A stretch of 64,000 nucleotides of DNA, taken from positions 310,001-374,000 of the forward strand of contig NZ_CADFEJ010000003.1 of the NCBI RefSeq assembly GCF_902833055.1. Direction: 5' to 3'. Numbering within the stretch: the stretch's first letter is position 1; each line of letters starts with the position of its first letter. Both the position numbers and the translations under genes were made by a program. The notes below the pieces were generated by a model. It had not been told where the DNA came from. It did not search any database and saw nothing but the letters and a program-made list of their open reading frames with translations. Of the stretch, positions 33,374 to 41,646 are shown one piece after another. This DNA comes from Burkholderia territorii (GTDB lineage: Bacteria > Pseudomonadota > Gammaproteobacteria > Burkholderiales > Burkholderiaceae).

Positions 33374-33997
33374 TCAGTACGACGAGCGGTATGGCGTGCC
33401 CTGGTCGAAGCGGCTTTGCCAATGCGCTAGGTAGCGCGACGCGAGCTGGGGATTGTTCCAGACCACGACGACATTTTCGGAATTGCGGCTCGCTGCCGAC
33501 GCGCTGTAGTTGAACGAGCCCGTCTCGACATGTTCCGCATCGACCACGACATACTTGTCGTGGTGGATCGCATACGCGTCGATCGTGCGTGTCGGAATGC
33601 CTGCATTGACGAGCAGGTTCAGTGCCTGCTTGCTGCTCTTCGCGCGATTGCCCTTGTCGTCCACGACCACCGCGACATTCACGCCGCGCCGTTTCGCGGC
33701 GAGCAGCGCGCGCGTGATGGGGGGCGACGTGAACGAGTAGGCAGCCACGCGAATCGAGGTGCGCGCGGCGCCGATTGCTTTCAGCACGAGCGCCTCGGCA
33801 CCGCCATCGGGCGAGAACGCGGATTCGACGACCTGCGTGGCCGGCGCCTCATGTGTCGGGGCCGGCAAGAGTTGCGCGATGAAGTCGATCGCCTGCTGCA
33901 GCAGCGATTCGTTGTGCGTCTTGCCGAAGGCGGCGAAGGGCGTGGCGAGCAGGGAGGCAGCGAGGCAGGCGGCGGCGAGGCGTTGGCGCGACAACAT
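33374..33997 (-). CDS. phospholipase D-like nuclease (Nuc family), exported
   Basis: The 207-residue protein begins with a Sec signal peptide (MLSRQRLAAACLAASLLATPFAAFGK). It has a single HKD unit IHHDKYVVVDAEHVETGSFNYSASAASRNSENVVVV, with the HxKx4D motif. The rest (FSPDGGAEALVLKAIGAARTSIRVAAYSFTSPPITRALLAAKRRGVNVAVVVDDKG) is typical of Nuc endonucleases of the PLD superfamily, which act as dimers on DNA without metal. It should be periplasmic or secreted. The ATG at 33997 starts the signal peptide. Relatives are often plasmid-borne, but the codon use looks native. Confidence 0.9.
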   Translation of the reverse strand: MLSRQRLAAACLAASLLATPFAAFGKTHNESLLQQAIDFIAQLLPAPTHEAPATQVVESAFSPDGGAEALVLKAIGAARTSIRVAAYSFTSPPITRALLAAKRRGVNVAVVVDDKGNRAKSSKQALNLLVNAGIPTRTIDAYAIHHDKYVVVDAEHVETGSFNYSASAASRNSENVVVVWNNPQLASRYLAHWQSRFDQGTPYRSSY

Positions 33998-34199
33998 CTT
34001 GGACAGCGAATGAATTTGAGACAGCGGGCCGTGAGTGTAACGCACACACGGCGGCGCGGTCACGCCCGGGCGCAGCGACGCATCGTGTGACGGCCGGGTG
34101 CCGTCGACGGGATGCGGTTCATCGTGCCGGGCAGCATCTGCATCGGTCGGTGGCCATGCGGCGCAGTCATGCGCGCACGACACGCGTCCGTGCTACGCG

Positions 34200-34682
34200 T
34201 CAGACATCGAGCGGCCCGGCCGCCTCGCGTGCGATCCATCCGGGCCCGGGCTCCGGCTGCACGTCGTGCGCATCGAGCGGCTCGCCGCATGCCGAGCACA
34301 CCGTGACCGCATGCATCAGTTGACCGCAGGTGCGATGGCGCAATTGCAGCGGCGGCCCCTGGCCGTCGTCCTTCCAGCGATCGCCCCATGTCATCAGCGC
34401 GAGCAGGGCCGGGTAGAGGTCGAGGCCTTTTTCCGTCAACCGGTATTCGAAGCGCGGCGGGCGCTCCTGATATGCGCGCTTGACCAGTACGCCTTCGTCG
34501 ACGAGGCGCGCGAGCCGCTCGGCGAGTACGTGGCGCGTGAGACCCAGTTGCGTCTGGAACGCATCGAAGCGGCGGCAGCCGAGAAACGCGTTGCGCAGGA
34601 TCAGCATGGTCCATCGGTCGCCGAGCACGGCAAGCGTGCGCGCGACCGAACAGTTCAGCGTGCCGATGTCATCCCATTTCAT
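34200..34682 (-). CDS. HxlR-family transcriptional regulator
   Basis: The 160-residue protein has a winged helix of HxlR type: CSVARTLAVLGDRWTMLILRNAFLGCRRFDAFQTQLGLTRHVLAERLARLVDEGVLVKRAYQERPPRFEYRLTEKGLDLYPALLALMTWGDRW. It also has a C-terminal Cys-rich extension (RTCGQLMHAVTVCSACGEPLDAHD) that may bind metal or sense redox state or electrophiles. The conserved Cys11 near the N-terminus is the residue used by HypR/YodB-type sensors. It is divergent from a thioesterase gene, and two matching GTTC-N7-GAAC sites lie between them. Confidence 0.9.
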   Translation of the reverse strand: MKWDDIGTLNCSVARTLAVLGDRWTMLILRNAFLGCRRFDAFQTQLGLTRHVLAERLARLVDEGVLVKRAYQERPPRFEYRLTEKGLDLYPALLALMTWGDRWKDDGQGPPLQLRHRTCGQLMHAVTVCSACGEPLDAHDVQPEPGPGWIAREAAGPLDV

Positions 34683-34718
34683 GATCGAGTCTCGTGCGGC
34701 CGTTCAGCGAAGGAGCGG

Positions 34719-34733
34719 GTTCGATTATAGAAC
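34719..34733. promoter_or_regulatory. HxlR-type operator, proximal site
   Basis: GTTC-GATTATA-GAAC, with a 7-bp AT-rich spacer. It has the same arms and spacing as the site at 34795-34809 and lies 37 bp from the HxlR gene start, so autoregulation is likely. Confidence 0.65.
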
Positions 34734-34763
34734 TTGCCGTCGGTTGCAAAGCGCGGAACTGCG

Positions 34764-34792
34764 TTGACAAGCGCCGGGCGGTTGCGAATAAT
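34764..34792 (+). promoter_or_regulatory. sigma70 promoter of the thioesterase gene
   Basis: TTGACA (34764-34769), a 17-bp spacer and AATAAT (34787-34792). The expected start of transcription falls on the second GTTC-N7-GAAC site. Confidence 0.7.
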
Positions 34793-34794
34793 GA

Positions 34795-34809
34795 GTTCCA
34801 ATTTAGAAC
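34795..34809. promoter_or_regulatory. HxlR-type operator, distal site at the thioesterase start
   Basis: GTTC-CAATTTA-GAAC overlaps the predicted transcription start of the thioesterase gene, a position suited to repression. Centre-to-centre distance to the other site is 76 bp, about seven helical turns. Confidence 0.65.
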
Positions 34810-34850
34810 TTACTCGCGCGGCGACGTGCTTTCAATCAGGAGACAACCCG

Positions 34851-35288
34851 ATGAATCCGCTTTCCCTGTCCGGTCTCGACCTGCTGCGCGCGGCGGCGGC
34901 GGGCGATCTGCCGCTCGCATCGATTTGCGAAACGATCCCGATGCGGCCGCTGGGCGTCGAGCTCGGCTACGTAAAGATGGCCGCGCGTGCGGACGGCCGG
35001 CACCTGAATCCACTCGGCGGCGTCCATGGCGGGTTCGCCGCGACGGTGCTCGATTCGATCACGGGCTGCGCGGTGCACTCGATGCTCGACGCGGGCGTCG
35101 GTTACGGCACGGTCGACCTGCACGTGAAGATGCTGCGCCCCGTGCCGCGTGACGTCGATCTGATCGCGGAGGGGCGCGTGATTCACCTGTCGCGTTCGCT
35201 CGGCGTCGCCGAGGGCACGCTGAAGACGCCGGACGACAAGATCGTCGCGCACGCATCGGCGACCTGCTTCATTCAGCGGCCGCAGTAA
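34851..35288 (+). CDS. PaaI-family hotdog thioesterase
   Basis: The 145-residue hotdog-fold protein is of PaaI/YdiI type: ASICETIPMRPLGVELGYVKMAARADGRHLNPLGGVHGGFAATVLDSITGCAVHSMLDAGVGYGTVDLHVKMLRPVPRDVDLIAEGRVIHLSRSLGVAEG. The GGVHGGF motif holds the acyl-CoA binding turn. It would hydrolyse an aryl- or acyl-CoA. The ATG at 34851 follows CAGGAGAC. It is divergent from, and probably repressed by, the HxlR regulator. Confidence 0.9.
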   Translation: MNPLSLSGLDLLRAAAAGDLPLASICETIPMRPLGVELGYVKMAARADGRHLNPLGGVHGGFAATVLDSITGCAVHSMLDAGVGYGTVDLHVKMLRPVPRDVDLIAEGRVIHLSRSLGVAEGTLKTPDDKIVAHASATCFIQRPQ

Positions 35289-35458
35289 CGCAGCGGTGTC
35301 GTCGTTCGCCGGCCCGGCCGCCCGCGATCGTGCGCGAGCCGTACGGGCGTTGGCCGGCTGCACGGCGAAGGGCGCCTGTAAGCGAACGCGCCGGCTGTCT
35401 GAAGCGCTCGCTTCAATGTGATAGCGTTTCTGCTTTCCACTGACGCGACAGGAACAGC

Positions 35459-36511
35459 ATGGAATACCGCACACTCGGCGATTCGGGCATCGAGGTCAGC
35501 CTGATCGGTCTCGGCACGATGACGTGGGGCGAGCAGAATTCTGAACGCGACGCCCACGAGCAGATCGATTACGCGCTCGGGCAGGGCGTAACGCTGATCG
35601 ATACCGCGGAGATGTACCCGGTGCCGCCCAAGCCCGATACGCAGGGGCGCACGGAGCAGTACATCGGCACCTGGCTCGCGCAGCATCGTGGCCAGCGCGA
35701 CCGGATCGTGCTCGCAACGAAGATCGCGGGCCCGGCCCGGCAGCCGCACAATCCGCGCCATATTCGCGGCGAAGGCAATCAGTTCGACCGCAAGAACCTC
35801 ACCGAGGCGCTCGACGGCAGCCTCAAGCGCCTGCAGACCGATTATGTCGACCTGTACCAGCTGCACTGGCCCGATCGCAGCACAACGACGTTCGGTCGTC
35901 CCGCGTATCCGTGGGTCGACGATGCATATACGGTGCCGATCGAGGAAACGCTGGGCGTGCTCGCGGAATTCGTGAAGGCCGGCAAGGTCCGTGCGATCGG
36001 CGTGTCGAACGAAACGCCGTGGGGCGTCGCGCAATTCCTGCGGGCGGCCGAGAAGCTCGGCTTGCCGCGCATCGCCAGCATCCAGAATCCGTACAGCCTG
36101 CTTAATCGCACGTTCGAGAACGGCCTGTCGGAGTTCACGCATCGCGACGGCGTCGGGCTGCTCGCTTATTCGCCGCTCGCGTTCGGCTGGCTGTCCGGCA
36201 AGTACGAGAACGGCGCACGGCCGGCCGGCGCGCGCATCACGCTGTTCGAGCGCTTTCAGCGCTACAGCAAGCCGCAGGCCGTCGAGGCGACGTCGCGCTA
36301 CGTCGCGCTCGCGAAACGGCACGGGCTGTCGCCCGCGCAGCTCGCGCTCGCGTTCGTCAACAGCCGGCCGTTCGTGCGCAGCAACCTGGTCGGCGCGACG
36401 TCGCTCGCGCAGCTGAAGGAGAACATCGGCAGCATCGACGTGACGCTGTCCGATGAGGTCCTCGCCGAGATCGACGCGCTGCACGAACTGCAGCCGAACC
36501 CGGCGCCGTAA
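35459..36511 (+). CDS. NADP(H)-dependent aldo-keto reductase (Tas-like)
   Basis: The 350-residue TIM-barrel protein is in the aldo-keto reductase superfamily. The catalytic tetrad is visible as D and Y in TLIDTAEMYPVPPK, K in IVLATKIAG and H in LYQLHWPDRS. Sequence MEYRTLGDSGIEVSLIGLGTMTWGEQNSERDAHEQIDYALGQG matches the Tas group. It reduces carbonyls with NADPH; the substrate is unknown. The CDS opens with ATGGAA after an AGGAAC-like site. It lies in a single-gene unit between the thioesterase gene and a convergent transporter gene. Confidence 0.93.
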   Translation: MEYRTLGDSGIEVSLIGLGTMTWGEQNSERDAHEQIDYALGQGVTLIDTAEMYPVPPKPDTQGRTEQYIGTWLAQHRGQRDRIVLATKIAGPARQPHNPRHIRGEGNQFDRKNLTEALDGSLKRLQTDYVDLYQLHWPDRSTTTFGRPAYPWVDDAYTVPIEETLGVLAEFVKAGKVRAIGVSNETPWGVAQFLRAAEKLGLPRIASIQNPYSLLNRTFENGLSEFTHRDGVGLLAYSPLAFGWLSGKYENGARPAGARITLFERFQRYSKPQAVEATSRYVALAKRHGLSPAQLALAFVNSRPFVRSNLVGATSLAQLKENIGSIDVTLSDEVLAEIDALHELQPNPAP

Positions 36512-36594
36512 ACGGCAAGCGGCCCGCGCGGCGAGGTGCCGCGACCGGCCGCATTCGACGCGCAGGGGCGCGCCGCGGTTTCGTCGGCGCGCGC

Positions 36595-37881
36595 TCAGCG
36601 CATCCCGAGCCGCGTGCGCGCGGCCAGCAATGCGCCGAGACTCAGCACCGCGCAACCCATCAGGTACAGCGCCGGCGACAGTCGGTTGCCGGTCGCGCTG
36701 ATCAGCCACGTGATCACGAACGGCGCGAAGCCGCCGAACAGCGTGACGCCCGTGTTGTAGCTGACGGCGAGGCCGGTCGCGCGGGTTTGCGACGGAAACA
36801 GTTCGGCCATCAACGCCGGCAGCGCGCCGCAGTACGTCGCCTTCAGCAGCCCGATCCAGATCAGCGCGGCGAGCATCGTCGCAAACGACGCGTGATGCGA
36901 GAGCCACGCGAACGTCGGCCAGACGGTGGCGAGCATCAGCACGGCCGCCGCCGCCATCACGCGGATTCGCCCGGTGCGATCGGAGAGATGGCCGATGAGC
37001 GGCGTGACGAGCGTCAGCACGAAGCCGGTCGCAAGCGTCGCCGCGAAGCCCGTCGATGCCGGCAGCCCGAGCTGCTTGATCGCATAGGTCGGCATGTACA
37101 GCACCATGTAGTTGATCGCGGTCGAGATCACGAGCACGCCGATCGACAGCAGCACGCGCATCTTCTGGTCCGCGAACAGCTCGCGCACGGGCGCTTCGGA
37201 GCGCGCCTGCGTCTTGAACTCGATCCCCTCGTCGACGTAGCGGCGGATGTAGAGCCCGACCGGGCCGATCGCGAGCCCGAACAGGAACGGCACGCGCCAT
37301 CCCCAGCTTTCGAGTTGCGCGACGCTCAGCGTCGACGTCAGCAGCGCACCGAAGCCCGATGCGAGCAGCGTCGCGAGGCCCTGGCTCGCGAACTGCCAGC
37401 TCGACATGAAGCCGCGTCGCTGCGGTGCATGCTCGACGAGAAACGCGGTCGAGCTCGCGAATTCGCCGCCGGCGGAAAAGCCCTGCATCAGCCGCGACAG
37501 CATGATCCCGAGCGGCGCGAGGATGCCGATCGATGCGTAGGTCGGCATCAGCGCGATCAGCAGCGTGCCGGCCATCATCATCCCGATCGACAGCAGCAGC
37601 GACGCCTTGCGGCCCGCACGATCCGCGTAGGCGCCGAGCACGAAGCCGCCGATCGGCCGGATCAGGTAGGACAGCCCGAACGTGCCGAGCGTGAGCAGCA
37701 GCGACGTCGCCTCGCTCGTCGCGGGGAAGAACAGCTTGGCGATCGTCACCGCGAAGAAGCCGTAGACGATCAGGTCGAACCATTCGAGCGCATTGCCGAT
37801 CGACGCGGCGAAGATGATGCGCCGGATCTTCGCGGCGCTGGGTCGCGCGGCGTCCTGCGAGGTGAGGGTGGTCGTATTCAT
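36595..37881 (-). CDS. MFS transporter, metabolite:H+ symporter type
   Basis: The 428-residue protein has twelve predicted helices. It shows the MHS-family start IIFAASIGNALEWFDLIVYGFFAVTIAKLFFP, loop motif GAYADRAGRKASLLLSIGMMMAGT, and SRLMQGFSAGGEFASSTAFLVEHAPQRRGFMSSWQ. Relatives (ProP, ShiA, KgtP, CitA) import organic acids or osmolytes with protons. It lies 34 bp after an M20 peptidase gene on the same strand, and a LysR gene is divergent upstream; the trio may form a peptide or acyl-amino-acid utilisation unit. The substrate is unproven. Confidence 0.92.
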   Translation of the reverse strand: MNTTTLTSQDAARPSAAKIRRIIFAASIGNALEWFDLIVYGFFAVTIAKLFFPATSEATSLLLTLGTFGLSYLIRPIGGFVLGAYADRAGRKASLLLSIGMMMAGTLLIALMPTYASIGILAPLGIMLSRLMQGFSAGGEFASSTAFLVEHAPQRRGFMSSWQFASQGLATLLASGFGALLTSTLSVAQLESWGWRVPFLFGLAIGPVGLYIRRYVDEGIEFKTQARSEAPVRELFADQKMRVLLSIGVLVISTAINYMVLYMPTYAIKQLGLPASTGFAATLATGFVLTLVTPLIGHLSDRTGRIRVMAAAAVLMLATVWPTFAWLSHHASFATMLAALIWIGLLKATYCGALPALMAELFPSQTRATGLAVSYNTGVTLFGGFAPFVITWLISATGNRLSPALYLMGCAVLSLGALLAARTRLGMR

Positions 37882-37915
37882 CGTGTGAGCAGTCCCGGGA
37901 AAGGGGCGAAGCGCG

Positions 37916-39337
37916 TTACAGGGCGGCACCGGCCGCGACGGCTGCCGGATGGCGAACGGTTGGTGCGGCCTCGCCGAGATCCCAGAAGAGGCCGGCCATC
38001 ATCTGCAGTCCCTCGCGCACGACGCTCGCGAGCAGGTGCTCGTCGGGCGCGTGCTGCGAGCACGCCGGATACGAGTGCGGCACCCACAGCGTCGGCAGCC
38101 CCAGCGTATCGGCGAACACTTCGTTGGGCAGCGTGCCGCCGAGGTTCGGCAGGATCGCGGGCTGCTTGCCGGTGGTGCGCGCGAGCGACGCGACAGCCCA
38201 GCGGACCCACGGATCGTCCGGCGGCAGGCGCGTCGCCGGCGCGCCGCGTTCGACGTCGATCTCGATGTCGGCGAAGCCGTGCGCATCGAGATGCGCGCGC
38301 AGGTGCGCATGCAGCGCCTCCCAGTCGGTGCCGACCACGAAGCGCAACTGGCAGTGCGCGTAGGCGACGGGCGGGATCGCATTGACCGGATGTTCGGGAT
38401 TGCCGGCCTTGAACGCGAGGATCTCGAGCGTGTTCCAGCCGAACACGCGCTCGGCGGCGGACAGGCCGGGCTCGCCCCAGTCGGCGTCGATCGCCGGATC
38501 GCCGGGCCCGCCGCCGACGGACAGGCCGGCGAGCGCGGCGCGCACGGCGGCCGGGATCGGCGGCGGGCGCAGCCCGGCGACGCGAATCGCGCCGCGCGCG
38601 TCGACGAGGCTCGCGAGCGCGTTCGCGAGCACGGTCGCCGGGTTGCGCAGCAGGCCGCCCCAGTTACCGGAGTGATGGCCGCCGTCGCGTGCGCGCAGGC
38701 CGAGCTTGAAGTTGACGGAGCCGCGCGAGCCGAGGAACACGGTCGGACGTTCGGCGGTGAGGCGCGGCCCGTCGGACGCGATCAGCACGTCGGCCGCGAG
38801 TGCGTCGCGTTCCTGGCGGCATAGTGCGTCGAGGCCCGGCGACCCCGTTTCCTCGCCCATCTCGATCAGCAGTTTCGCGTTGAACCCGAGCCGGCCGCCG
38901 CGCGCATCGAGCACGCTCGCCAGCGCGCTCAGGTTGATCGTGTGCTGGCCCTTGTTGTCGGCACTGCCGCGGCCGTACCAGCGATCGCCGTCGACGGTCA
39001 GCGTCCACGGCGACAGCGGCGCGCGCCACTGCGCGTCGTAGCCGCGCACGACGTCGCCGTGGCCATAGACGAGCACGGTCGGCAGCGCGTCGTCCTCATG
39101 GCGCGACGCGAGCAGGAACGGGCCGCCGCCGTCGACCGGGTTGTCGACGATCCGCGACGTGAAACCCAGGCGCGCGGCCTCCGGCGCGATCTCGTCGGTC
39201 AGGTAGGCACGCAGCGCGGCGCTTGCACCGCTGTCCTGGCTTTCGGTGCGCAGGGCAATGCGGCGGCTCAGGGTGGTGAAGAACGCGCCGGATTCGAACT
39301 GGTTCAACGCATGCTGGATGGCGGCGGTACGGCTCAA
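37916..39337 (-). CDS. M20-family metallopeptidase
   Basis: The 473-residue zinc hydrolase has VLVYGHGDVVRGYD (metal His near 94), RWYGRGSADNKGQ (bridging Asp), LLIEMGEETGSPGL (catalytic and metal Glu) and a C-terminal VPHSYPACSQHAPDEHLL holding the last metal His. It fits the ArgE/DapE/carnosinase-like group acting on small peptides or N-acyl amino acids. The start is TTG at 39337, supported by AGGAGA seven bases upstream on the minus strand. It is the first gene of the pair with the MHS transporter gene. Confidence 0.92.
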   Translation of the reverse strand: MSRTAAIQHALNQFESGAFFTTLSRRIALRTESQDSGASAALRAYLTDEIAPEAARLGFTSRIVDNPVDGGGPFLLASRHEDDALPTVLVYGHGDVVRGYDAQWRAPLSPWTLTVDGDRWYGRGSADNKGQHTINLSALASVLDARGGRLGFNAKLLIEMGEETGSPGLDALCRQERDALAADVLIASDGPRLTAERPTVFLGSRGSVNFKLGLRARDGGHHSGNWGGLLRNPATVLANALASLVDARGAIRVAGLRPPPIPAAVRAALAGLSVGGGPGDPAIDADWGEPGLSAAERVFGWNTLEILAFKAGNPEHPVNAIPPVAYAHCQLRFVVGTDWEALHAHLRAHLDAHGFADIEIDVERGAPATRLPPDDPWVRWAVASLARTTGKQPAILPNLGGTLPNEVFADTLGLPTLWVPHSYPACSQHAPDEHLLASVVREGLQMMAGLFWDLGEAAPTVRHPAAVAAGAAL

Positions 39338-39500
39338 GACGTGTCTCCTGTATCGATTCTGCGGCGAGCGCGGCGCGCACGACCGAGAGTGCGATCGATT
39401 CTAGGAAGCCGTTTTTTTTGTCACAATGATCGAATTTCGAACATTTCTTTGCTGAAAAGGCAAAGCAGAGCGGCCTGAACGCGGGCCCGGGGACACAACG

Positions 39501-40454
39501 ATGGCGGCTTTCCTGCATGGTCTCGCGCTGCGGTATTTCGTCGAAGTGGCGCGCACCGGGTCGATCAGCGACGCATCCACGCGGCTGCACGTGGCCGTCT
39601 CGGCGATCAGCCGGCAGATTGCGAAGCTCGAGAGCGAGCTGGGCGCGCCGCTGTTCGAGCGTCGGCCGCGAGGGATGGCATTGTCGGAGGCCGGCCAACG
39701 GCTGCTGGGCTTCGCGCAGCGCAGCCTGCTGGAGGCCGAGCACGTGATGAAGGAGATCGGCGGGCTGGAGGCGCTGCACGGCAGCCTGTTGAAGATCGCC
39801 TGCTCGGAGGGATTCGCGATCGATTTTCTGCCGGGCGCGCTCGCAAGCTTCAAGGCGCGCCATCCGGGCGTCGACTTCTCGGTGTGGGTCGTGTCGCCGG
39901 CGGAGGCCACGCGGCGTGTGCGCGACGGCGATGCAGACATCGGGCTGACGTTCAGCCTGGCGCCGGAGCAGGGCGTGCGCGTCGAACACACGGAGCGTGC
40001 GCCGGTCTTCGCGCTCGTGCGCCGCGACCATCCGCTCGCGGCGTGCGACTCGGTGTCGCTCGCCGATGTCGCACGGCATCCGCATGTACTGCCCGAGGCC
40101 GGCACGACGGTGCGCCAGCTGATCGACATCGCGTGCGTGCTCGACGGGCTCATGCTCGAGCCGGAGCTGACCAGCAACAACACCGCGGTGATGTACCGCT
40201 ACGCGCAGCGTACCGGCGCGGTGATGTTTACGGGACTGCTGTCGGTGCGGGATCGTTTCGACGCGGACGGCTTCGTCGTCGTGCCCGTCACGAATGCCCA
40301 GTTGCGCGAGCGCAGCATCCAGGTACAGACCATGGCGGGGCGCGACCTGCCGACGTCGGTGCGCGCGTTTCGCGACCATCTGATCGACGCGATGAGCAGC
40401 GTGTCGCCCCCGCCGGTTGCCAAGCGCGGCCCGAGACGGCCGGGCATGAGATAA
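39501..40454 (+). CDS. LysR-family transcriptional regulator
   Basis: The 317-residue protein has an N-terminal winged helix (LRYFVEVARTGSISDASTRLHVAVSAISRQIAKLESELGAPLFERRPRGMALSEAGQRLL) and a type 2 periplasmic-binding-like effector domain from about 95. It is divergent from the M20 peptidase/MHS transporter pair, the standard layout for a LysR activator and its target. The intergenic DNA (39338-39500) has an AT-rich stretch with ATCGAATTTCGAA, a possible binding element. The inducer is not known. Confidence 0.93.
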   Translation: MAAFLHGLALRYFVEVARTGSISDASTRLHVAVSAISRQIAKLESELGAPLFERRPRGMALSEAGQRLLGFAQRSLLEAEHVMKEIGGLEALHGSLLKIACSEGFAIDFLPGALASFKARHPGVDFSVWVVSPAEATRRVRDGDADIGLTFSLAPEQGVRVEHTERAPVFALVRRDHPLAACDSVSLADVARHPHVLPEAGTTVRQLIDIACVLDGLMLEPELTSNNTAVMYRYAQRTGAVMFTGLLSVRDRFDADGFVVVPVTNAQLRERSIQVQTMAGRDLPTSVRAFRDHLIDAMSSVSPPPVAKRGPRRPGMR

Positions 40455-40518
40455 TTGCCAATCCGCCTTCCGTGCCCGTGCGGCTCGCCGAGCCGCATCG
40501 CCCCTGTTCGACGCCAAA

Positions 40519-41646
40519 TTGAAGAACCTGATTGTCACCCTCGATCGCGCCGGCGAGTTCGACGAGATCATCGACGTGCGTACGCCGCTCGAGTTCGCCG
40601 AGGACCATATTCCCGGCGCGCTGAACGCGCCCGTGCTCAGCAACGAGGAGCGCGTCATCGTCGGCACGATGTACCGCCAGGTGTCGCCGTACGAAGCGAC
40701 GCGCGTCGGCGCCGCAATGGTCGCGCGCAACATCGCGCGCCATCTCGACACCACGTTCGCCGACCGTCCGCGCAACTGGCGGCCGCTGATCTATTGTTGG
40801 CGCGGCGGCAAGCGCTCCGGGTCGATGACCACCTGGTTCAACCTGATCGGCTGGCAGGCCCGGCAGCTCGACGGCGGCTACAAGGCGTATCGCCGCTCGG
40901 TATGCGCGACGCTCGACACGTTGCCCACGCGCTTTCGCTACATCGCGCTCGTCGGCCATACGGGCTGCGGCAAGACGCGGCTCCTGAACGCGCTGCGCGA
41001 CGAAGGCGCGCAGACGCTCGATCTCGAGGCGCTGGCCTGCCATCGCGGTTCGCTGCTCGGCGCATTGCCGGGCGTGCCGCAACCCACGCAGAAGGCGTTC
41101 GATTCGGGTCTCGTCAAGGCGCTCGAACGTTTCGACCCCGCATTGCCGGTATTCGTCGAATCGGAGAGCCGCAAGATCGGCCTCATCCAGTTGCCCCTCG
41201 CGTTGCTGGACGCGTTCCGCGCGGGGCCATGGGTCCAGGTCGAGGCGGAGCGCGACGAACGCATCGCGTTCCTGCTCGACGACTACGCGCACCTGTTCGA
41301 CGAGCCGGCGGCGTTCAAGGCGCAACTCGATCGGCTGATCGGCCTGCACAGCCGCGAAGAAGTCGCGCGCTGGCATGCATTGATCGACGCGAATGCACGT
41401 GCCGAACTGTTCCGCACGCTGATCGACAAGCATTACGATCCTGCCTACGCACGCACCTATCGTTCGTCGTACGACAAGCCGAACCGCGCGCTGACGTTCG
41501 CGTTCCGGCCGAATGCCGTCGACGGGCGTCAGCAGGCGCGCGCGCTGCTCGATGCGCTGGCGCGCGCGGGGCTGCCGGCGACGCACGGCACCGGCGCGGC
41601 TGCGGGATCCGACACCGACAAAAACCAATCGACCCACACACGATGA
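40519..41646 (+). CDS. mnmH: tRNA 2-selenouridine synthase
   Basis: The 375-residue enzyme replaces sulfur by selenium at the wobble 2-thiouridine of Lys, Glu and Gln tRNAs, through geranylation and selenophosphate. The N-terminal rhodanese domain carries the essential Cys93 (LIYCWRGGKRSGSM). It is followed by a P-loop domain with GHTGCGKT at 146-153. The length fits MnmH/SelU. The start is TTG at 40519; an in-frame stop at 40447-40449 with no ATG in between excludes a longer form. Its stop overlaps the start of a permease gene (ATGA at 41643-41646). selD, required for selenophosphate, is not in the window. Confidence 0.94.
   Translation: MKNLIVTLDRAGEFDEIIDVRTPLEFAEDHIPGALNAPVLSNEERVIVGTMYRQVSPYEATRVGAAMVARNIARHLDTTFADRPRNWRPLIYCWRGGKRSGSMTTWFNLIGWQARQLDGGYKAYRRSVCATLDTLPTRFRYIALVGHTGCGKTRLLNALRDEGAQTLDLEALACHRGSLLGALPGVPQPTQKAFDSGLVKALERFDPALPVFVESESRKIGLIQLPLALLDAFRAGPWVQVEAERDERIAFLLDDYAHLFDEPAAFKAQLDRLIGLHSREEVARWHALIDANARAELFRTLIDKHYDPAYARTYRSSYDKPNRALTFAFRPNAVDGRQQARALLDALARAGLPATHGTGAAAGSDTDKNQSTHTR

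Noticed and set aside
35273-37783. 836-residue open frame on the minus strand
   Set aside because: It overlaps the aldo-keto reductase and MHS transporter genes out of frame and has no recognisable motif.
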